A stretch of DNA of 47,695 bases from Bacillota bacterium (GTDB taxonomy: Bacteria > Bacillota > UBA4882 > JAAYXC01), in the NCBI GenBank assembly GCA_012516115.1, contig JAAYXC010000076.1, positions 1 to 47,695 on the forward strand, given 5' to 3'. The translations under genes were made by a program, and so were the position numbers. The notes under the pieces are model-generated. The model did no database searches and was not told where the DNA came from. It saw nothing but the letters and a program-made list of their open reading frames with translations. Below, piece by piece: positions 15,929 to 23,731 of this stretch; the stretch's first letter is position 1, and each line of letters starts with the position of its first letter.

Positions 15929-17482
15929 ATGATCGAGATCCGACGGGCTTTGCTGAGCGTCTCGGATAAACGGGGGCTGGTGGAGTTCGGCCGGGGGCTT
16001 CTCCGTTACGGGGTGGAGCTCGTCTCCACCGGAGGGACCTATAACGTCCTGAAAGAGGCCGGCCTACCGGTAACCTACATCTCCGAGGTGACCGGCTTCC
16101 CCGAGATCCTGGACGGCCGGGTCAAGACCCTCCATCCCGCCATCCATGCCGGTATCCTGGCCCGCCGAGACGACCCCCGGCACCTGGCCCAGCTCGAGGA
16201 GGCCGGGATCAAACCCATCGATCTTGTGGTGGTCAATCTCTATCCCTTCGCCGCCACCGTGGCCAGGCCCGGGGTCACGCCGGCGGAAGCCGTCGAGAAC
16301 ATCGACATCGGGGGACCGAGCCTCATCCGGGCGGCGGCCAAAAACCATGCCGGGGTGGTGGTCATAGTCGATCCCGAGACCTATCCCCTCCTCCTGGCGG
16401 AGATGGAAGCCCACGGGGGGAAGGTCACCTTGGAGTTCGCCCGGGCACGGGCGGTGGAGGCCTTTGCCCATACCGCCGCCTATGATGCGGCCATCCACCG
16501 TTACCTGGCGGGGACCGGGGACCAGGTCTTCCCGGCCCTGTTGGAACTGCGTTTTGAGAAGGTCATGGATCTCCGCTACGGCGAGAACCCCCACCAGCGG
16601 GCGGCCTTTTACCGGGATCCGGGTTTTCGCGGTTTCGGCGTAAGCGAGGCCGAGAAGCTCCAGGGGAAGGAGCTCTCCTTCAACAACATCGGCGATGCCG
16701 ACACGGCCATGCACCTGGCGGCCGAGTTCGACCCGCCGACGGTGGTGGCGGTCAAGCATGCCAACCCTTGCGGAGTCGGGACCGGCCCCGACCTTTTGAC
16801 CGCCTTCCGCAAGGCCTACGAGTCCGATCCCGTCTCCATCTTCGGGGGGATCATCGCCGTCAACCGGGAACTGGACGGCGAGACCGCCCGGGCCATGGCC
16901 GAGTTATTCCTTGAGATCGTCATCGCCCCCTCTTTCAGCGAAGAGGCCCGGAAGATCCTGGCGGCCAAAAAGAACCTCCGCCTCCTTCGGCTTGCCTTCC
17001 CCGCGCCGGGTGACCGACCGGGAGAGGGGTTCGATCTCCGGCGGGTGTCCGGGGGGCTCCTGGTCCAGGACCGGGATCTGGCCGACTATCGGCCGGCGGA
17101 CCTGGTGGTCAAGACCAAAAGGCCGCCGACCGAAGCCGAGCTTCACGACCTGGCCATGGCCTGGAAGGTGGTTAAATACGTAAAATCCAACGCCATCGTC
17201 CTCTGGCGGGACGGCAGGACGGTGGGCATCGGTGCCGGCCAGATGAACCGGGTCGGCGCCGCCAGGATCGCCATCGCCCAGGCGGGGGAGAAGGCCAGGG
17301 GGGCGGTCCTGGCTTCGGATGCCTTCTTTCCCATGCCCGATACGGTGGAGGAAGCGGCCAGGGCCGGGATTACGGCCATCATCCAGCCGGGCGGTTCCAT
17401 CCGGGACGATGAGTCCATCGCCGCCGCCGACAGCTTCGGCCTGGCCATGGTCTTCACCGGGATGAGACATTTTAGGCACTGA
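15929..17482 (+). CDS. purH: Bifunctional AICAR transformylase / IMP cyclohydrolase
   Basis: Performs the last two steps to IMP. 517 residues, full length. The N-terminal IMP cyclohydrolase domain begins RRALLSVSDKRGLVEF and holds STGGTYNVL and GRVKTLHP. The C-terminal transformylase domain holds RYGENPHQ and KHANPCGVG with the catalytic Lys-His. Start ATG follows AGAGGGGGT. The FabZ-like gene starts 12 bases after its stop. Confidence 0.96.
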   Translation: MIEIRRALLSVSDKRGLVEFGRGLLRYGVELVSTGGTYNVLKEAGLPVTYISEVTGFPEILDGRVKTLHPAIHAGILARRDDPRHLAQLEEAGIKPIDLVVVNLYPFAATVARPGVTPAEAVENIDIGGPSLIRAAAKNHAGVVVIVDPETYPLLLAEMEAHGGKVTLEFARARAVEAFAHTAAYDAAIHRYLAGTGDQVFPALLELRFEKVMDLRYGENPHQRAAFYRDPGFRGFGVSEAEKLQGKELSFNNIGDADTAMHLAAEFDPPTVVAVKHANPCGVGTGPDLLTAFRKAYESDPVSIFGGIIAVNRELDGETARAMAELFLEIVIAPSFSEEARKILAAKKNLRLLRLAFPAPGDRPGEGFDLRRVSGGLLVQDRDLADYRPADLVVKTKRPPTEAELHDLAMAWKVVKYVKSNAIVLWRDGRTVGIGAGQMNRVGAARIAIAQAGEKARGAVLASDAFFPMPDTVEEAARAGITAIIQPGGSIRDDESIAAADSFGLAMVFTGMRHFRH

Positions 17483-17493
17483 GGGGAGCTGAG

Positions 17494-17943
17494 ATGTCCG
17501 CGCAAGAGATCTATGACATCAATGAGATCAAAAAGATCTTACCCCATCGTTTCCCCTTCCTGCTCGTCGACCGCATCCTCGAGATCGGGGAGAACCGGTG
17601 TGTGGGGCTCAAGAACTTTACCGCCAACGAACCTTTTTCCCAGAAGTACTTCGGCGGAATCTATCCCATGCAGGGGGTCCTCCAGGGGGAGGCCATGGCC
17701 CAGGTGGCGGCCTTCCTCCTATTGGCCAGGGTCGCCCAGCCCGGGGATCTGGCCTACTTCGCCAGCATCGATCGGGTCCGTTTCCGGCGGCCCGCCTTGC
17801 CCGGAGATCAGCTGCGCATCGAGGTGACGGTGGATAAACTCCGCGCCCGGGCCGGGCGCTTTATCGGTCGTTCCTTCATCGACGGGAAGATCTCCTGCGA
17901 AGCCCGTTTTACCTGTATGATGGCACCAAAAGAAGAGAATTAA
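17494..17943 (+). CDS. FabZ-like hotdog protein lacking the catalytic histidine
   Basis: 149 residues, collinear with 3-hydroxyacyl-ACP dehydratase FabZ: LPHRFPFLLVDRI at 16-28, FASIDRVRFRRPALPGDQL in the middle, and a normal C-terminus. In FabZ the active site reads NEPF-FQGHFP-(6)-GVL-IxEAxAQ. Here the same-length stretch at 45-70 reads NEPFSQKYFGGIYPMQGVLQ then GEAMAQ, so the catalytic His is Tyr52, while the Glu (E66) is kept. ATG has GAGGGGAGC upstream, and it sits between purH and purC in one run. It may be a dehydratase with altered chemistry or an acyl-binding protein; a place in purine metabolism is unexplained. It should not be taken as the cell's main FabZ. Confidence 0.8.
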   Translation: MSAQEIYDINEIKKILPHRFPFLLVDRILEIGENRCVGLKNFTANEPFSQKYFGGIYPMQGVLQGEAMAQVAAFLLLARVAQPGDLAYFASIDRVRFRRPALPGDQLRIEVTVDKLRARAGRFIGRSFIDGKISCEARFTCMMAPKEEN

Positions 17944-17957
17944 AGCTCTAGGCCTAC

Positions 17958-18000
17958 GGCCCCTTTCTCCGACTCGGAGAGGAGGCTTGAAGAGGTGAGG
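17958..18000. repeat. Degenerate copy of the dispersed repeat between the fabZ-like gene and purC
   Basis: GGCCCCTTTCTCCGACTCGG, then AGAGGAGG and AGAGGTGAGG, resembles the repeat core and its GGTGAGG end. Confidence 0.4.
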
Positions 18001-18074
18001 TTGGGTACAAAAAACCAAGAGAAGATCGTTTTAACCGAAAAGGGTCCGCAAAATTGTTTGTGGGAGGGAGAGAA

Positions 18075-18971
18075 GTGCTTCTCGTCCGTTCGGAACTGCC
18101 CGGCCTGCCGGCCCCGCGGCGGGGGAAGGTCCGGGATATCTACGACCTTGGTTCCCAGCTCCTCATCGTCGCCACCGATCGCGTCTCGGCCTTCGACGTG
18201 GTCCTGCCCGATCCCATCCCGGACAAGGGGCGGGTCCTGACCGGCCTCACCGTCCACTGGTTTGCCCGGACGCGGGAGATCGTCGCCAACCACCTGCTAA
18301 CGGCCGATTTCGCGGAGTTCCCGGCGGTCCTGGCCCCCTTCCGGGCGGTGCTGGCCGGCCGGAGCATGCTGGTCCGCAAGGCCCAGGTGCTACCGGTGGA
18401 ATGCGTCGTCCGCGGGTACCTGGCCGGTTCGGCCTGGAAGGAGTACCGGACGAGCGGAAGGGTGGGTGAACACCTCCTCCCGCCGGGGCTGCGGGAGAGT
18501 GAGCGGTTACCGGAGCCCCTCTTTACCCCCACCACCAAGGCCGCCACCGGCCACGACGAACCGCTTACTTTTGCCCAGGTGGAAAGGTTGATCGGCCGGG
18601 AGCTGGCCGCGCGCGTGCGGGACCTTTCTTTAGCCCTCTACCGCTTCGGCGCCGCCCGAACCGAGGAACGGGGGATCGTCCTGGCGGACACCAAGTTCGA
18701 GTTCGGCCTGGTGGACGGGGAACTCCTGGTGGTGGACGAGATCCTGACCCCGGACTCCTCCCGTTTCTGGCCGCTTGACGGCTACGCGCCGGGGGGACCG
18801 CAACCGAGTTTCGACAAACAGTTCATCCGGGACTATCTGGAGCAGAGCGGTTGGGACAAGCGGCCGCCGGCGCCTTCCCTGCCGACGGAGGTCATTGCCG
18901 GCACGGCGGCGCGTTACCGGGAGGCCTACCGAAGGCTGGTGGGCCGGGAACTGGGAGGGGAAGAAGGATGA
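18075..18971 (+). CDS. purC: Phosphoribosylaminoimidazole-succinocarboxamide synthase (SAICAR synthetase)
   Basis: Joins CAIR and aspartate with ATP. 298 residues, the longer type also known from actinobacteria and yeast rather than the ~240-residue Bacillus type. Seen: GKVRDIYDLG near the N-terminus, VECVVRGYLAGSAWKEY, and DTKFEFG with DEILTPDSSRFW. I start at GTG 18075 with GGGAGGGAG upstream; upstream in-frame TTG and GTG lack a fitting site. It overlaps purD by ATGA. Confidence 0.94.
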   Translation: MLLVRSELPGLPAPRRGKVRDIYDLGSQLLIVATDRVSAFDVVLPDPIPDKGRVLTGLTVHWFARTREIVANHLLTADFAEFPAVLAPFRAVLAGRSMLVRKAQVLPVECVVRGYLAGSAWKEYRTSGRVGEHLLPPGLRESERLPEPLFTPTTKAATGHDEPLTFAQVERLIGRELAARVRDLSLALYRFGAARTEERGIVLADTKFEFGLVDGELLVVDEILTPDSSRFWPLDGYAPGGPQPSFDKQFIRDYLEQSGWDKRPPAPSLPTEVIAGTAARYREAYRRLVGRELGGEEG

Positions 18972-20251
18972 AGGTTTTGGTCATCGGGAGCGGCGGCCGG
19001 GAACACGCCATCGTCTGGAAACTGGCCCAGAGTCCCTCGGTGCGAAAGATCTACGCCGCGCCCGGCAACCCCGGTATCTGGGACCTGGCCGCGCCGGTGA
19101 CGGTCGATCATAACAACATCGCGGCCCTGGCCGATTTCGCCGCCGCCGAGGGGATCGACCTCACCGTGGTGGGGCCGGAGATCTATTTGGCGCTGGGGTT
19201 GGTCGACGAGTTTGCCCGCCGGGGGCTTTTGGTCTTCGGGCCGACCAAAGCGGCGGCGGTCATCGAAGCGGAGAAAGCCTTCGCCAAGGACTTCATGGCC
19301 AGGCACCACATCCCCACCGCCGACTACGCGGTCTTTTCCGATTACGAGCGGGCCCGTGACCATCTGCGGGCCCACGGCGCACCGGTGGTGGTCAAGGCCA
19401 GCGGTCTGGCTGGAGGGAAGGGCGCTTTTGTCTGCCAGAGTCTAGACCAGGCCGAAGAGGCTCTTGCCGACCTTATGGTCCGGCGCGTCTTCGGCGAGGC
19501 CGGAGAGAAAGTGGTCATCGAAGAGTACCTCACCGGGGAAGAAGCTTCGTTGCTCGTCCTGACCGATGGCGAGAGGGCCTGGCCTTTCCCTTTGGCCCAG
19601 GATCATAAACGTGCCTACGACGGTGACGAAGGCCCGAACACCGGCGGCATGGGCGCCTACGCCCCGGCCGGGGTCCTTCCGCCGGTAGAGATCGACCGGG
19701 TCATGGAGACCATCGTCTATCCCACTTTAAAAGGTTTGGCGGCCGAAGGCCGGCCTTACCGCGGCGTTCTTTATGTGGGGTTGATGATCGCTCCCTCCGG
19801 GCCGAAGGTCGTCGAGTATAACTGTCGCTTCGGCGACCCGGAGGCCCAAGCGGTCTTGCCGCTTCTGGTGACGGACTTCGCCTCCCTCTGCCTGGCGGCG
19901 GCTGCGGGCCGCCGGCCGGCGGATCCCCCGGTCTTCTCCGGGCAAAGCGCGGTCTGCGTGGTCCTGGCTGCCGGCGGCTACCCCGGCGATTACCGGAAAG
20001 GGGACGTCATCCACGGCCTGGACGTAGCCACGCACCTCTCGGAAGTGCTCGTCTTCCACGCCGGTACGGCCCTGCGCGGCGGCGAAGTGGTCACCGCCGG
20101 CGGTCGGGTGCTGAACGTGGTGGGCCTGGGGCCCGAGTTTACCGTGGCGCGCGAGCGTGCCTACGCGGCCGTCTCCCGGATCGAGTTCGCCGGGATGCAT
20201 TACCGGCGGGACATCGCCTGGCGCGAAATGCGACGGCGGATGTTGTCGTAG
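18968..20251 (+). CDS. purD: Phosphoribosylamine-glycine ligase
   Basis: Makes GAR from phosphoribosylamine, glycine and ATP. 427 residues, normal. N-terminus MKVLVIGSGGREHAIVWKLA is typical, and the ATP-grasp core has VVKASGLAGGKGA and FGDPEAQAVLPLL. The ATG at 18968 overlaps the purC stop; a longer upstream reading would run through purC. It is the last pur gene of the operon here. rnhA follows after about 50 bases. Confidence 0.95.
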   Translation: MKVLVIGSGGREHAIVWKLAQSPSVRKIYAAPGNPGIWDLAAPVTVDHNNIAALADFAAAEGIDLTVVGPEIYLALGLVDEFARRGLLVFGPTKAAAVIEAEKAFAKDFMARHHIPTADYAVFSDYERARDHLRAHGAPVVVKASGLAGGKGAFVCQSLDQAEEALADLMVRRVFGEAGEKVVIEEYLTGEEASLLVLTDGERAWPFPLAQDHKRAYDGDEGPNTGGMGAYAPAGVLPPVEIDRVMETIVYPTLKGLAAEGRPYRGVLYVGLMIAPSGPKVVEYNCRFGDPEAQAVLPLLVTDFASLCLAAAAGRRPADPPVFSGQSAVCVVLAAGGYPGDYRKGDVIHGLDVATHLSEVLVFHAGTALRGGEVVTAGGRVLNVVGLGPEFTVARERAYAAVSRIEFAGMHYRRDIAWREMRRRMLS

Positions 20252-20302
20252 GGCCGCCTCGACGGACCGTATATACCGGTAACGAAAAAGGGGGGGATCC
20301 GC

Positions 20303-20761
20303 CTGACCGAGGTCGAGATCTATACCGACGGCGCCTGTCTCGGGAATCCCGGACCGGGGGGCTGGGCGGCCATCCTCTGCCTGGGGGAACACGAAAAGGA
20401 ACTCTCCGGTTTTGAACCCAGGACCACCAATCAACGGATGGAGCTTACCGCGGCCCTCCGCGGTCTCCAGGCCTTGAAGTACCCCTGTCGGGTCAAGCTT
20501 TACAGCGACAGCGCATACCTCGTCAACGCTTTCCGTCAGGATTGGTTGGGACGCTGGGAGAAGAACGGCTGGATCAACGTGCGAAAGGAACCGGTGGAAA
20601 ACCAGGATCTCTGGCGGGAGTTGCTGCGGATGAACCGCCTTCACCGCATCGAATGGATAAAGGTCCAGGGCCACGCGGATAACGCTTATAACAACCGTTG
20701 CGACGCCCTGGCCCGCGCGGCCATTAGTCGGGGAATGGAGACTGAAACTTCAACGCGGTAA
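20303..20761 (+). CDS. rnhA: Ribonuclease HI
   Basis: Cleaves the RNA of RNA-DNA hybrids. 152 residues with all four catalytic acids: Asp in YTDGACLGNPGPGGW, Glu in NQRMELTAAL, Asp in LYSDSAYLVNAF, Asp in NNRCDALARAA. The first ATG in frame, 20438, would cut off the first active-site Asp. The only sensible start is CTG 20303, giving MTEVEIYTDGA with GGGGGGAT upstream; this is a rare start codon. Its 3' end overlaps the end of the convergent deacetylase relic. Confidence 0.9.
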   Translation: MTEVEIYTDGACLGNPGPGGWAAILCLGEHEKELSGFEPRTTNQRMELTAALRGLQALKYPCRVKLYSDSAYLVNAFRQDWLGRWEKNGWINVRKEPVENQDLWRELLRMNRLHRIEWIKVQGHADNAYNNRCDALARAAISRGMETETSTR

Positions 20762-21297
20762 GGAACCCTTCGAGGCTATTCGGGACGAGATAACCCGTTA
20801 AGGTTAACAGATCGTCTTTGGTATGGCACGAGCCCCACCGGATGATCCTGGCGGTGGTGTACCCGGCCGCCTTGACCAGATCGATGGTGTGGGGGTTATA
20901 ACGGCCGAAGGGATAGGCGAAGGCGGTCACGGTGCGCTTGGTCTTTTCCTTCAGGAGGCGCCTGCTGGTGAAGATCTCCGCGCGCAGCTTTTTTTCGTTC
21001 CTAAATACGGATGCGACAGACTATGGGAGCCGATGGGCATGCCGGCGGCCGCTATTTCATTGAGCTGGGCCCAGGAGAGGAAATTTTTTTGCCGATGGCA
21101 TTGGTATAGACAAAAAAGATGGCCACGAAGGGGGCGAGGGTTACCCTGTAGGTCAATATGGGTATAGAGGTGGAGGAGTCTACGTGCCTCCCGGTCTCGG
21201 TACTCGCGCCAGAGAAGAGCTGGAAGAATTACCATGGTAAATAGCGCCAGGAACAACCATAGGGATGGCTTGCGCCTCTTTTTTCTCCTAGTCCGAA
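20724..21297 (-). pseudogene. Polysaccharide deacetylase, broken by frameshifts and an internal deletion
   Basis: On the minus strand, pieces of a secreted NodB-type deacetylase lie in order but in different frames. A basic, hydrophobic signal anchor (RRKKRRKPSLWLFLALF) comes first, then PILTY, then FVAIFFVYTNAIG, NFLSWAQLNEIAAAGMPIG and SHSLSHPYL (metal-binding HxxxH), and finally TVTAFAYPFGRYNPHTIDLV to the stop. A frame change falls at a run of T at about 21086-21092 and another lies near 20950-21000. Between PILTY and FVAIFFV the segment that should carry the TFDDG motif is missing. The gene cannot make a working enzyme. Confidence 0.75.
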
Positions 21298-21336
21298 TGG
21301 TTTAAAAGCGGTTGAAAAACCTCAAGCTGGGGTCCA

Positions 21337-21400
21337 AACTCACCCCCCGGCCCTCTCTTCGATTAAGGGAAAGGTGGTGCCTGCAGGGCGGGGGTGAGTT
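21337..21400. repeat. Dispersed palindromic repeat, full-length copy
   Basis: 64 bases with terminal inverted repeats AACTCACCCCC and GGGGGTGAGTT, and an inner CCCTCTCTTCGATTAAGGGA. The copy at 31459-31520 has the same plan. It lies between the deacetylase relic and the prs terminator. Confidence 0.8.
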
Positions 21401-21497
21401 CAGGCTTCTTCATAACGCTTTTAAAGAGCTTTTTTCTTAGCCTTTCCCTCCATTAACGTAAAAGTTCCGGCAAGGGCAAGAGGTAAAAATCAAGCCT

Positions 21498-21523
21498 AAA
21501 AAGAAAAAGCCGCCGATCGCGGC
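21498..21523 (-). terminator. Intrinsic terminator after prs
   Basis: Read on the minus strand: GCCGC, loop GATCG, GCGGC, then TTTTTCTTTTT. It lies 33 bases beyond the prs stop. Confidence 0.75.
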
Positions 21524-21556
21524 AAGCTTAGAGGATCAAGAATAATAGCAAGGAAA

Positions 21557-22504
21557 TCAGTTGAAGAGCGCGCTGACGGAGATGTTCTGGTGGATCCGGC
21601 GGATGGTATCCCCCAGCAGGGGGGCGACGGAAAGGATCTTGAGGTTGGCCGGACGCCGCTCGGGCGGAATGGCGATGGTGTTTGTGACCACGATCTCCTT
21701 GATGGCCGGGTGGTTGAGCCGTTCCAGGGCCGGCGGTGAGAAGACGCCGTGAGTGGCCAGGATGTGGATCTCCGGCAGCGCCCCCCGGGACAGAAGGGCC
21801 TCGATCACCTGTTCCACGCTCCCCCCGGTATCGATGATGTCCTCGATGATGATGGGCTGCATACCGTCTACTTCGCCGATGACGAAGGTCGTCTGGGCCA
21901 CGTTGTGGGCCGGACGGCGTTTGTACATGACCCCCAGAGGAAGATCGAGCATGGTGGCGAGTTTCTCGGCCTTCTTTACGATCCCCGCGTCGGGGGCGAT
22001 GATCACGCCGTTGGCGATACCCTTGCCCCTGATATACTGGGCCAGCATCGGCAAAGCGGTCATATGGTCCACGGGGATGTTGAAGAATCCTTGGATGGCC
22101 GGGGCGTGGAGGTCCATGGTCAAGACGCGATCCGCGCCAACGGTGGTGATGATGTCCGCGACCATGCGGGCGGTGATGGGCTCACGGGGAGCGGTCTTCT
22201 TTTCCTGGCGGGCATAACCATAATAGGGGATCACCGCGGTGATGCGGCCGGCCGAGGCGCGCTTTAAGGCATCGATCATGATCAGGAGCTCGACCAGGTT
22301 TTCGTTGACCGGTGCCGAAAGGGGCTGGAGCACGAAGACGTCGATTCCCCGCACGCTTTCTTCGTAGCGGACGTATATTTCCCCACTGGCGAAACGGGAT
22401 ATATGCACGCCGCCCAGGCTTATCCCAAGAAAGTCCGCCACTTCCTGCCCCAGGGCAGGGTTGGCCGTCCCGGTAAAGAGTTTCATCTGGCCGTTATGAG
22501 GCAT
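21557..22504 (-). CDS. prs: Ribose-phosphate pyrophosphokinase
   Basis: Makes PRPP from ribose 5-phosphate and ATP, the substrate of PurF and the probable ligand of the riboswitch at 10960. 315 residues. Seen: FTGTANPALGQEVADFLG, RFASGEIYVRYEESVRG, YYGYARQEKK in the catalytic loop, MDLHAPAIQGFF, and the PRPP-binding IIIEDIIDTGGS. Start ATG 22504 has GGTGGGGAAAG upstream. It lies downstream of rpmB on the same strand with its own terminator. Confidence 0.95.
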   Translation of the reverse strand: MPHNGQMKLFTGTANPALGQEVADFLGISLGGVHISRFASGEIYVRYEESVRGIDVFVLQPLSAPVNENLVELLIMIDALKRASAGRITAVIPYYGYARQEKKTAPREPITARMVADIITTVGADRVLTMDLHAPAIQGFFNIPVDHMTALPMLAQYIRGKGIANGVIIAPDAGIVKKAEKLATMLDLPLGVMYKRRPAHNVAQTTFVIGEVDGMQPIIIEDIIDTGGSVEQVIEALLSRGALPEIHILATHGVFSPPALERLNHPAIKEIVVTNTIAIPPERRPANLKILSVAPLLGDTIRRIHQNISVSALFN

Positions 22505-22567
22505 CTTTCCCCACCCTTTCCAGGGTCGCGGGGCCGAAAACGTAATTTCGGTCCCTTCGCTTCGCCT

Positions 22568-22759
22568 TTACGCCGATCGCTGGACGCGGCCGGAACGGAG
22601 GCAACGCGTACAGACTCTCAGCCGGCGGGGCGTCCCGTTAACGATGGCCCGGACGTAACGAAGGTTCGGTTCCCAGCGTCGGTGGGTTTTGATGTTGGAA
22701 TGGCTGACCAGGTTACCGTTCTGTTTGGCCTTACCACAGATGGCACACTGTTTGGCCAC
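22568..22759 (-). CDS. rpmB: 50S ribosomal protein bL28
   Basis: A 63-residue large-subunit protein. Cys5 and Cys8 (CAIC) with Cys50 and Cys53 (CTRC) show the zinc-binding form. The start is GTG 22759 (MAKQCAICGKAKQNGN). A longer open frame upstream lacks homology. The opposite-facing DUF1858-Asp23-fakA genes next door are the usual Firmicutes neighbours of rpmB. Confidence 0.93.
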   Translation of the reverse strand: MAKQCAICGKAKQNGNLVSHSNIKTHRRWEPNLRYVRAIVNGTPRRLRVCTRCLRSGRVQRSA

Positions 22760-22794
22760 GAGGATTTCCCCTTTCGTGCAGAATGACGTGATCA

Positions 22795-22823
22795 ATTTTA
22801 GCACACGCCCCCGGGGCATGCAA
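22795..22823 (-). promoter_or_regulatory. Candidate promoter of rpmB (and possibly prs)
   Basis: On the minus strand TTGCAT, a 17-base spacer ending TGC, then TAAAAT: an extended -10 with a weak -35, 36 bases before the rpmB start. Confidence 0.5.
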
Positions 22824-22980
22824 GGGAAGACGGGTTTTCTCGACCACGGGCGAATGGGGGGCCAGGCTAAGGAAAAAGCGGTATATTTCTCGTCTTCCCC
22901 GGAGAGAAGGAGATCGCGGGCGGATCACGAACTAAAACACCGATAGTCTTCTCGCCTTCGCCGGAAGGGGGATTCCGGGC

Positions 22981-23217
22981 ATGGAGATCACCAGGGAGCC
23001 GCGTATTCTTGAGATCCTGGAGAAATATCCCCAAAGCCGGGAGGTCTTCTCCGCCCTCGGCATGGGGTGTCTGGATTGCCTGGGCGCCGGTCTGGAGACG
23101 GTGGAGGTCGGTGCCCGGATGCACGGGCTGGACGTGGAGAAAGTCCTGGCCGCCCTCCGGCAGGTCGTGGAGATTAAAGACGAAAAGAGCAGGAATAACG
23201 GGAAGGCCCGAGAATAG
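22981..23217 (+). CDS. DUF1858 domain protein
   Basis: 78 residues, single DUF1858 domain: ILEILEKYPQSREVFSALGM then GCLDCLGA with a CxxC pair. Family members are small, often found with hybrid-cluster or disulfide-type proteins, and their function is unknown. ATG 22981 follows GAAGGGGGATTCC. It heads the plus-strand run with Asp23 and FakA genes and faces away from rpmB. Confidence 0.82.
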   Translation: MEITREPRILEILEKYPQSREVFSALGMGCLDCLGAGLETVEVGARMHGLDVEKVLAALRQVVEIKDEKSRNNGKARE

Positions 23218-23245
23218 TAATTAAGACTTCGTAGAGGTGAAGGCT

Positions 23246-23620
23246 TTGGCCCGTGAAAACGGCGGGAGTACCCGTTCTCTCGGCGCGATTAACGTTTCCC
23301 CGGAGGCCATCGCCACGGTGGCGGGGATCGCTGCCCTCGAGTGTTATGGCGTGGTCGGGATGGCCGCGCGGAGTTTTCAGGACGGCCTGACGGAACTCTT
23401 GCGCGGCAAGGATAACCTGACCAAGGGGATCGAGGTGAGCATCGAAGGGGACGAGGTAAAGATCGACCTTCACGTGATCGTGGAGTACGGGACGCGCATC
23501 AAGGAAGTGGCGCGGAACGTCATCGAACGCGTCCGTTATACAGTCGAGACGCAGCTCGGGCTGACGGTAGCGGAGGTCAACGTTATCGTCCGTGGCGTCC
23601 GGATAGGCGTCGAAGAATAA
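23246..23620 (+). CDS. Asp23/Gls24 family protein
   Basis: 124 residues, homologue of Bacillus YloU. Seen: GAINVSPEAIATVAGIAALE and GVVGMA at the start, VEYGTRIKEVARNV and NVIVRGVRI at the end. Family members sit at the membrane or cell envelope and are almost always next to fakA. I start at TTG 23246 with GAGGTGA five bases before; GTG 23237 lies inside that site. No enzymatic motif. Confidence 0.85.
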   Translation: MARENGGSTRSLGAINVSPEAIATVAGIAALECYGVVGMAARSFQDGLTELLRGKDNLTKGIEVSIEGDEVKIDLHVIVEYGTRIKEVARNVIERVRYTVETQLGLTVAEVNVIVRGVRIGVEE

Positions 23621-23731
23621 AACGTCGAGGGTTTGCCATGTCCTTCCCCCCCCCCGGGCAAGGAGGCGCAGGGGGGAAGAAGGAAAAAGGAACGCGGTGG
23701 CTTTCGACATCCGGAAAGGGGGTTTCATTGC

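Noticed and set aside
17995..18240. 81-codon plus-strand frame overlapping the start of purC
   Set aside because: It quickly turns into an out-of-frame reading of purC; only the purC frame is conserved.
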